From Archangium violaceum Cb vi76 (GTDB lineage Bacteria; Myxococcota; Myxococcia; Myxococcales; Myxococcaceae): a stretch of DNA of 50,048 nucleotides. The translations under genes and the position numbers were made by a program. The stretch lies in contig NZ_JPMI01000222.1 of NCBI RefSeq assembly GCF_000733295.1, positions 1 to 50,048 of the forward strand, given 5' to 3'. Shown here piece after piece: positions 44,446 to 50,048 of the stretch. Position 1 is the stretch's first letter, and the number at the start of each line of letters is the position of its first letter. The notes beneath the pieces were generated by a model, which had not been told where the DNA came from, made no database searches, and worked only from the letters and a program-made list of their open reading frames with translations.

Positions 44446-44493
44446 CTTGCGCACCGCAACTCTTGCGCACCGCAATCCCTGCGCACCGCAATC
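44446..44493. repeat. Three tandem 16-bp repeats (TTGCGCACCGCAA core)
   Basis: The units are CTTGCGCACCGCAACT, CTTGCGCACCGCAATC and CCTGCGCACCGCAATC, followed by a partial GCTGCATGG. Each core GCGCACCGC is nearly self-complementary. Related but degraded units with CTTGCACACCG and CTTGCATGCCGCACTC precede the second paralogue (46657-46710). Confidence 0.7.
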
Positions 44494-44588
44494 GCTGCAT
44501 GGCCTTGCATGATGAATCTTTCGCTCTCACGGCACCTTTGTTTCGGTGACGGATGGAGAGGGGAATTCGATGTCAGGGTTTGATTTGG

Positions 44589-44630
44589 GCATGTACAAGT
44601 GCTTGCTCATTACGGTATCAAGATTGGCGC
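44589..44630 (+). promoter_or_regulatory. Conserved leader block before the first PilY1-like gene
   Basis: The block starts GCATGTACAAGTGCTTGCTC and ends TATCAAGATTGGCGC. It recurs at 46799-46840 with only about three differences, at nearly the same distance (58-60 bp) from the start codon. It is as conserved as the best parts of the genes, so it probably contains the promoter or an mRNA leader element. Confidence 0.5.
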
Positions 44631-44688
44631 CTCGGACCGGCCATGGCCGTGTGAGGCGTTGCAGCATTCCTTCCCAGGAGCCCGTGAC

Positions 44689-46521
44689 ATGCACAGTGAT
44701 TGTGGGAGAGGTGTGTTTTTTCCGAGGAGGCTGCTCGGCCAGCGGCTGGGATTGACCGTGGGGGTGGTGGCGGCCGGGGTCTCGGGGCTGTTGTCTCTGC
44801 CGGTCCAGGCGCAGGATGTGCCCGCCAATGTCGTCTTCCTGGTGGACAACAGCGAGGCCATGCAGGACTACCCGCAGTACCTGCCCGAGGTCTTCACGCC
44901 CGGCTACTACCCCACGCCCACGAATCCCGCCCGGGGTGACCTCGGAGGAGAAGGCTCCGCGGGGCTCGCCATCAACACGGGCTGCTCGGATCCGGCGCTC
45001 GTGTCCGCGATGAGCTGGTTCGACCAGAACAGCACGGATCCGGCGAAGAATGGTTCCATCGTCTATGACTCCGACAGCGACCTGCAGTCGCCGTTCTTCG
45101 ACCCGAACCGGTTCTACTTCTCGCGTGGCCGGCGCCTCGCCTGGAACGTGAAGGAGGGCCCGTGGACCATCAACGGCAGCGACTTCGAGGGCCCCCTGAA
45201 CAGCATGGGGGACACGCTGACGGCCTGCTACGCCGGCGTGGGCTGGGACACGACGGACTACCCGTACGGGGCGGGGGGTAGCCTCTCGTCCCTCATCAAC
45301 GAGTGCATGACATGTCTGGCGACCAAGGGCTGGTGGCGCGGTCCGATCGTGACCTCGAACACCAGTCCAAGCCAGGCGGGCCCCTGGCAAGAAATTGGCC
45401 AGCCGCCGCCTCCTCCCGAGGCGTTCCGCAAGTGGATCCTCAGGGGCCGTGTGCTCAACGTGCGGCCGCCCAAGTTCGTGGTGGCGCGCAAGGTGCTCAA
45501 GGATGTCATCCGGATGGCGCCTGGTGTGCGAATGGGCGTGGCCACCTTCGGTGAGGACCATGGTTGGTTCGACCCTGCCTTGCTGATCGAGCCGCTGCGT
45601 CCGAGCTGCGACGATTCCATCCCGGCGATCAACGAGACGCAGCTCAATCGGCCCCGGCTGACGCAGGTCGTGAACCGGGTGGATTTCCGCAACAACGAGC
45701 GCTCCACCGGTGAAGCCCTGTTCAGTCTGGGTGGCTACTTCTCCTCTCAGAGGACAGACAATCAGTGGGCGAACTGGTTCACGCAGCCTCTCAACCCGGG
45801 CTGGGGCTGGCCGGGTGCCTGGAATGGTGGCACCTACGATGACCCTTACACGGGCATGTCCGGCGCTTCCTGGGGCATGGCCAGCAACGAGTGGCTCAAG
45901 CCGCCCGCTACGGATCCCGTCACTGGCAGATACCTGTCGGGCCAGCCCTGGGAGGAAGGGACCCCGGGAGGCCGGCGCTCCGTCTGCGCGGAGACCCAGC
46001 GCAATGCCGTCATCGTGGTGACCGACGGAACGCCTCGCTCCGACAACACGGTGCCCATCACCGAGATGATGGACATCCTCGAGGCCAATGGAGCCACGCA
46101 CCACGATGGTTCGCCGCTCACGTTCGACCCGGCCAACCCCGAGACGAACACCCACGTGGGAGGGGTGAACTACTGCGACCGTTTCGTGAAGCGCGACGAG
46201 TACCCTCTGGTCGAGTACTTCACGAAGCAGGACTGCGATTACACCGACTACAACTGGCCCACGGGTCTGGCGGTGACGAACAAGAACTTCATGGATGACG
46301 TGGCCTTCTTCCTGTCGCACACGGATCTGCGGGGTGACATGGCGGGGTCCCAGACGGTTCGCACGCATGTCATCGGCTACGGTGACAGCAGCCCCATGCT
46401 CCAGAGCATCGCCCTGGCGGGCCGGGGGAATTTCTACCGGTCGAGAAATGCCACCGAGCTCCGGGAGGCCCTCCTCCAGGCACTCAACGTCATCCGCCCG
46501 CTCGCGGGCTCCACGCCCTGA
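44689..46521 (+). CDS. PilY1-type vWA protein, paralogue 1
   Basis: The 610 residues start at ATG 44689 with AGGAG 9 nt upstream. A signal peptide ends at PVQAQ (residues 38-42). The vWA domain opens with VPANVVFLVDNSEAMQDYP, where the metal-site motif reads DxSxA instead of DxSxS. It continues with PKFVVARKVLKDVI, VRMGVATFGEDHGWFD, STGEALFSLGGYFSSQ and the second metal-site Asp in AVIVVTDGTPRSD. It ends with NFMDDVAFFLSHTDLR and SPMLQSIALAGRGNFY, as in the vWA part of PilY1 pilus-tip proteins. The PilY1 C-terminal beta-propeller is absent, so this is a vWA-only, probably secreted, form. Confidence 0.85.
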   Translation: MHSDCGRGVFFPRRLLGQRLGLTVGVVAAGVSGLLSLPVQAQDVPANVVFLVDNSEAMQDYPQYLPEVFTPGYYPTPTNPARGDLGGEGSAGLAINTGCSDPALVSAMSWFDQNSTDPAKNGSIVYDSDSDLQSPFFDPNRFYFSRGRRLAWNVKEGPWTINGSDFEGPLNSMGDTLTACYAGVGWDTTDYPYGAGGSLSSLINECMTCLATKGWWRGPIVTSNTSPSQAGPWQEIGQPPPPPEAFRKWILRGRVLNVRPPKFVVARKVLKDVIRMAPGVRMGVATFGEDHGWFDPALLIEPLRPSCDDSIPAINETQLNRPRLTQVVNRVDFRNNERSTGEALFSLGGYFSSQRTDNQWANWFTQPLNPGWGWPGAWNGGTYDDPYTGMSGASWGMASNEWLKPPATDPVTGRYLSGQPWEEGTPGGRRSVCAETQRNAVIVVTDGTPRSDNTVPITEMMDILEANGATHHDGSPLTFDPANPETNTHVGGVNYCDRFVKRDEYPLVEYFTKQDCDYTDYNWPTGLAVTNKNFMDDVAFFLSHTDLRGDMAGSQTVRTHVIGYGDSSPMLQSIALAGRGNFYRSRNATELREALLQALNVIRPLAGSTP

Positions 46522-46545
46522 CGCCGTGTTGATGGGATGAGCCGA

Positions 46546-46582
46546 GGCCAGGGCAGGGGGCCGTGCGGACCCTGTCCTGGCC
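46546..46582. terminator. Hairpin after PilY1-like paralogue 1
   Basis: Arms GGCCAGGGCAGGG (46546-46558) and CCCTGTCCTGGCC (46570-46582) pair at 12 of 13 positions around an 11-base loop, 24 bp past the stop. A matching hairpin follows paralogue 2, showing that the terminator was duplicated with the gene. Confidence 0.65.
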
Positions 46583-46798
46583 TTCGTCCTTCCCAGCGGT
46601 GGTCATGCTGAGAAATACGTACGGAGTGCGCGGGGACTCCATCGGGAATCCTCAAGTCTTGCACACCGGGGAAGCCGCACACCGAAAACCTTGCATGCCG
46701 CACTCCCTGCATGGTTTGTCATGATGAGGCTTTCGCTGCCACGGCACCTTTGTTTCCGGGCTGGACGGTGACGGAGGTGGGAGGGCAGAGGTTTTTGG

Positions 46799-46840
46799 GG
46801 CATATACAAGTGCTTGCCCATTGCGGTATCAAGATTGGCG
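46799..46840 (+). promoter_or_regulatory. Conserved leader block before the second PilY1-like gene
   Basis: This is the second copy of the block at 44589-44630 and begins GCATATACAAGTGCTTGCCC. It lies 60 bp before ATG 46901. An upstream ACGGCACCTTTGTTTC (about 46740-46755) is also shared with the first copy (about 44529-44544). It faintly recalls a sigma-54 promoter but lacks the -12 GC. Confidence 0.45.
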
Positions 46841-46900
46841 CTTCGAGACCGGCCGTAGCCGTGTGAGGCGATGAAGCACCCAACCCCAGGAGCCCATGAC

Positions 46901-48715
46901 ATGCACAGTGATTTGGGGAGACGTGTAGGTATTTCCAGGCGTTCGCCCGGCCATCGGCTGGGATTGACCGTGGGAGCGGTGGCGGCCGGGGCCTCGGGGC
47001 TGTTGTCCCTGCCGGTCCAGGCGCAGGATGTGCCACCGGGTGTGGTCTTCCTGATGGACAACAGCGAGGCCATGCAGAACTACCCGCAATCCCTGCCCGA
47101 GGTCTTCACTCCGGGCTGGTACGCGGCCAACAAGGTGCCCGCAGTGCCCGTGACCCCCAAGGGAGATCAAGGGAGCGAGGGCTCGGCCGGTCTCGCCATG
47201 GACACGGGCTGCGAGGACCCGGCGCTCGTCGCCGCGATGAGCTGGTTCGACAAGAACAGCGTGGATCCAGCGAAGAATGGCTCCATCCCCTATGACTCCG
47301 ACAGCGATCTGAAGTCGCCGTTCTTCGACCCGAACAAGTTCTACTTCTCGCGCGGCCGGCGCCTCGCCTGGAACGTGAAGGAGGGTTGGTTCACGATCAA
47401 CGGCAACAACTTCGCGGGCCCCCTCTACAGCTACGGGGACATCCTGTCGGTCTGCTACGCGAGTGTGGGCTGGGACCTGACGGATTACCCCTATGGCTCC
47501 GTCGACTCGCCCCTCATGACCGAGTGCCGGGCGTGTCTGGCGAGTAAGGGCTGGTGGCGCGGTCCGATCGTGACCCCCACGACCCAGGCGACGAATCCGA
47601 GCGGAGCCGGTCCCCTCAAGGAACTGGACGAGCCGCCGCTTCCGCCCGAAGCGTTCCGTAAGTGGGTCCTCAGCGGCCGTGTGCTCAATGTGCGTCCGCC
47701 CAGGTTCGTGGTGGCGCGCAAGGCACTCAAGGACGTCATCAGCTCGGTGACCAACGTGCGCATGGGCGTGGCCACCTTCGGCGAGGATCACGGCTGGTTC
47801 GATCCGCCAGCGATGCTCGAGAAGCTCCGTCCAACGTGTGACCAGTCCTACCCCACCTTCAATGATGAGGCGCTGAACCGGTCCAGGCTGAGGCATGCCG
47901 TCAACGAGGTGAAGTTCAACAACAACGAGCGCTCCATCGGCGAGGCCCTCTTCGGGCTGGGCGGCTACTTCTCCTCTCAGGTGGCGGACAACCGGTGGGG
48001 GTACTGGTTCCAGCAGCCCGTCAATCCTGGTGACTTCGGTTGGCCGGGCTGCTGCAATGGTGGCACCTACGATAACCCGTACACCGGTCAGCCGGGGTAC
48101 TTCTGGGGCGTGGCCGCGCAGGAGTGGCTCAAGCCTCCGTATGCCGATCCGTATACCGACAAGGTCCTGCCGGGTCAGCCCTGGGAGGGCACCGGATATG
48201 ACAAATCTGTTTGCAACGCCTCACAGAGCAACAACATCATCGTGGTGAGCGCAGGAGCGCCCCGGTCCGACAACTCGGTGCCCATCACCAAGATGATGGA
48301 CATTCTCAAGGCCAATGGCGCCAGGCACCCGGATGGCTCGTTGCTCACGTTCAACCCGATCGATCCTGAGTTGAATCCCAACGTGGGGGGCGTGAACTAC
48401 TGCCACCTGTTTGGCACCACCAAGGAAGCGTGTGATTACGCCGACTACAACTGGCCGATCGGCCATGGGGTGGGCAACAAGAACTTCATGGATGACGTGG
48501 CGTTCTTCCTGTCGCACACGGATCTGCGAAGCGACATGCCCAACAGCCAGACGGTGCGGACGTTCGTGGTCGGCTACGGGGACAGCAGCCCCATGCTCCA
48601 GAGCATTGCGCTGGCGGGACGGGGCAGCTTCTTCCGCGCGGACCGGCCGGACACGTTGCGAGAGGCCCTCCTGTTCGCCGTGGGCCAGAGCGCGAACCTC
48701 TGCTCCGCGCCGTAA
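46901..48715 (+). CDS. PilY1-type vWA protein, paralogue 2
   Basis: The 604 residues are a tandem copy of the preceding gene. It has the same AGGAG site and MHSDLGRR start, a signal peptide ending PVQAQ, and VPPGVVFLMDNSEAMQNYP. Blocks such as YDSDSDLKSPFFDPNKFYF and RGRRLAWNVKEG are almost unchanged from paralogue 1. The loop that reads VVTDGTPRSD in paralogue 1 is VVSAGAPRSD here, so the second vWA metal-site Asp is lost. It also has an SSVTN in place of RMAPG and extra Cys residues (GWPGCCNGG). It is probably secreted, with metal-independent binding if it is functional. It lies 379 bp behind paralogue 1. Confidence 0.85.
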   Translation: MHSDLGRRVGISRRSPGHRLGLTVGAVAAGASGLLSLPVQAQDVPPGVVFLMDNSEAMQNYPQSLPEVFTPGWYAANKVPAVPVTPKGDQGSEGSAGLAMDTGCEDPALVAAMSWFDKNSVDPAKNGSIPYDSDSDLKSPFFDPNKFYFSRGRRLAWNVKEGWFTINGNNFAGPLYSYGDILSVCYASVGWDLTDYPYGSVDSPLMTECRACLASKGWWRGPIVTPTTQATNPSGAGPLKELDEPPLPPEAFRKWVLSGRVLNVRPPRFVVARKALKDVISSVTNVRMGVATFGEDHGWFDPPAMLEKLRPTCDQSYPTFNDEALNRSRLRHAVNEVKFNNNERSIGEALFGLGGYFSSQVADNRWGYWFQQPVNPGDFGWPGCCNGGTYDNPYTGQPGYFWGVAAQEWLKPPYADPYTDKVLPGQPWEGTGYDKSVCNASQSNNIIVVSAGAPRSDNSVPITKMMDILKANGARHPDGSLLTFNPIDPELNPNVGGVNYCHLFGTTKEACDYADYNWPIGHGVGNKNFMDDVAFFLSHTDLRSDMPNSQTVRTFVVGYGDSSPMLQSIALAGRGSFFRADRPDTLREALLFAVGQSANLCSAP

Positions 48716-48738
48716 CGCCACCTCCGCGGGATGAGCCT

Positions 48739-48774
48739 GGGGCAGGGTAGGGGTTCGCGCCCCTGTCCTGCCCC
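48739..48774. terminator. Hairpin after PilY1-like paralogue 2
   Basis: Arms GGGGCAGGGTAGGGG (48739-48753) and CCCCTGTCCTGCCCC (48760-48774) pair at 13 of 15 positions around a 6-base loop, 23 bp past the stop. Its layout equals the hairpin after paralogue 1. Confidence 0.7.
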
Positions 48775-48831
48775 GCGTCCTCGTGACACCATGGGGCGCG
48801 GAAGGGCGGTCCTCCACCGGGAGGGGGTTGC

Positions 48832-50007
48832 ATGAGCTACATCGGGACGTACCGCAGGCTCGCCGAGGCCTTTCAGGACGGGCGCGGTGCCGGAATCATG
48901 GACACCGGGCTCGTCCTGCATCAGCGCCGGTTCCGCTCCGCGCGAGAGCCGTCCGGCGGGAGTCCCCCGTTGTTGCCGGTGCCAGAGGCCGCGCTCGAGC
49001 CGGAGTCCCACAAGGGTTTGCTCGACCGGGACGAGGGCGTCGAGGAAAACCTCGACTTCCCTTACCGCGTCCTCGCGCCGCCTGGTTCCGAGCGGCACTC
49101 CCGGGGCGTGCTCCTCCTCCACGGTCTCAACGAGCGCCGCTGGGAGAAGTACCTGCCGTGGGCCAAGGCCCTCGTCGAGGGGCTCGGCGTCCCCGTCATC
49201 CTCTTCCCCGTCGCCTTCCACATGGACAGGTCCCCGGCCCTCTGGTCGGACCCTCGCTCCATGCGGCAGCTCAGCCGCGAGCGCATGCGCCGCATGCCGG
49301 AGCTCGCGGCCTCCAGCTTCGCCAACGCCGCCTTGAGCACCCGCATCCACGCCCGCCCTGAGCGCTTCGTCTGGTCCGGTGTCCGGACCTTGAGGGATCT
49401 CTCGCTCCTGTCGGAGAGCGTCCACCGGGGAGAGGAGGCGTTGCTGGCTCCTGGCGCCCGGCTGGATGTCTTCGCGTACTCCATCGGCGCGTTCCTGGCC
49501 GAGCTCCTCTTCATGGCCGATGAGGGCGGGCGGTTCGCCGACTCCCGGCTCGTGAACTTCTGCGGGGGCTGCATGCTGTCGCAGACGTCTCCCCTGGCCC
49601 GGGAGATCCTCGACAGCGCCGCCGCTCGGGCGCTGCATGTGTTTCTCGATCAGCTCGATTCGCACAAACAGAGCCGGCCCGAGCTGGGCCGGCTCCTCTC
49701 CGAGGATGCCGTGGGCCGGGCTTTCGAGCTCATGGTGCGGGATGATCGGCTCCACGCCGCTCGTGAGGCCGCACTCCAGCGGATTGGCTCTCGGATCCGG
49801 GCCATTCCGCTGCGCAAGGACAGTGTGATGCCCGCCAATGCCGTGGCTGGGACGTTGTCAGGCTCCGGTGCTCGCGTGGAGATACTGGACATGGCCTATG
49901 CGTACGACCACGCGAACCCGTTTCCCCTGCAGGGCGCCGACGAGGCGGAGGTCGAGCGCGGGTTCACCGCCGTGTTCGATCGCGCGGTCGAGTGGTTGCG
50001 CGGGTAG
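48832..50007 (+). CDS. Alpha/beta-hydrolase-fold protein of unknown substrate
   Basis: The 391 residues start at ATG 48832 with GGAGGGGG upstream. GVLLLHGLNERRWEKYLPWA contains the HG oxyanion-hole element of alpha/beta hydrolases. FPVAFHMDRSPALW follows the next strand. The nucleophile elbow reads FAYSIGAFLAELLF, where the usual first Gly of GxSxG is Ala. A C-terminal His in YAYDHANPFPLQG could complete a triad. The sequence reminds me of DUF6051 proteins, which is a weak recollection. No signal peptide is present, so it is cytoplasmic. Only about 40 bp remain to the window edge. Confidence 0.75.
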   Translation: MSYIGTYRRLAEAFQDGRGAGIMDTGLVLHQRRFRSAREPSGGSPPLLPVPEAALEPESHKGLLDRDEGVEENLDFPYRVLAPPGSERHSRGVLLLHGLNERRWEKYLPWAKALVEGLGVPVILFPVAFHMDRSPALWSDPRSMRQLSRERMRRMPELAASSFANAALSTRIHARPERFVWSGVRTLRDLSLLSESVHRGEEALLAPGARLDVFAYSIGAFLAELLFMADEGGRFADSRLVNFCGGCMLSQTSPLAREILDSAAARALHVFLDQLDSHKQSRPELGRLLSEDAVGRAFELMVRDDRLHAAREAALQRIGSRIRAIPLRKDSVMPANAVAGTLSGSGARVEILDMAYAYDHANPFPLQGADEAEVERGFTAVFDRAVEWLRG

Positions 50008-50048
50008 GCACAGGGGGGCTCTCGGGGGTGAACCCGCGGCCCGGATAC

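Larger units (their letters stand above)
44222..44688. other. 467-bp gap: divergent promoters, repeats and conserved leader
   Basis: This region lies between divergent gstA and the first PilY1-like gene. It holds the tandem repeats at 44446-44493 and, from about 44500 to the start codon, a leader that recurs before the second paralogue (46690-46900). No coding frame in it is conserved between the two copies. Confidence 0.65.
46522..46900. other. 379-bp gap: terminator and duplicated leader
   Basis: It contains the hairpin at 46546-46582, then degraded tandem repeats and a leader (about 46690-46900) homologous to 44500-44688. No gene is seen in it. Confidence 0.6.

Noticed and set aside
44446-44493. 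Possible CRISPR array
   Set aside because: The three 16-bp units are tandem with no spacers, and no cas genes are present.
44529-44544. Sigma-54 promoter (GGCAC-type)
   Set aside because: The -12 element reads TTTC rather than TTGC in both copies, so the match is too weak to annotate.

Overview
The window looks like chromosomal DNA of a myxobacterium in the Cystobacterineae (Archangium/Cystobacter/Myxococcus relatives). The grounds are very high GC with strong GC3, many lipoproteins with clear lipoboxes, a DUF4388 protein, an MglA-type GTPase, PilY1-type vWA proteins, and a lipoprotein/double-CXXCG gene pair of a kind described in Myxococcus. I see no rRNA, tRNA, CRISPR array, prophage or transposase. 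About 41 protein genes are supported. The first one, a GH57-type secreted glycosidase, runs off the left edge.

Layout. 1-3.8 kb: secreted GH57-like enzyme, Sel1-repeat lipoprotein, SRPBCC protein. 4.0-10.7 kb: a BlaI/MecI-type repressor, a degenerate remnant where its usual membrane partner would lie, and a complete heavy-metal RND efflux operon (outer-membrane channel, adaptor lipoprotein, pump). Two matching 17-bp operators flank the repressor unit. 10.7-15.2 kb: a periplasmic molybdenum hydroxylase operon (Tat-exported Mo subunit, 2Fe-2S subunit, dihaem cytochrome c). 15.3-24.7 kb: L-serine dehydratase, small membrane proteins, a Notum/pectin-acetylesterase-like enzyme, DUF2845, a VOC protein, two flavin oxidoreductases and an AraC regulator. 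24.8-26.9 kb: a 118-bp palindromic repeat element and a beta-lactamase-family serine hydrolase.

26.9-29.1 kb holds a Big2 lipoprotein and then a SitA/SitI-like pair: a toxin-type lipoprotein with an AHH/HNH-like C-terminus and an overlapping double-CXXC protein that is the likely immunity factor. 29.2-33.2 kb: cupredoxin lipoprotein, gluzincin peptidase, phosphoglycerate-mutase/alkaline-phosphatase-fold enzyme, DUF4388 protein. 33.2-34.6 kb: a SIR2 NADase-like gene followed by a HAM1/ITPase-like gene whose hallmark residues are replaced. This matches the sensor-effector half of Kongming-type anti-phage systems, but no deaminase gene lies beside it. It is the most interesting locus here.

34.7-38.3 kb: AnmK translationally coupled to an MglA-like GTPase with a long extension, and a membrane protein. 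38.5-41.3 kb: a beta-helix protein with a doubtful C-terminus, and a MarR regulator next to a pirin gene, the two sharing a 19-bp operator. 41.4-50.0 kb: lipoprotein, M20 amidohydrolase, beta-class GST, two tandem PilY1-vWA paralogues with duplicated leaders and terminators, and an alpha/beta-hydrolase-like protein.
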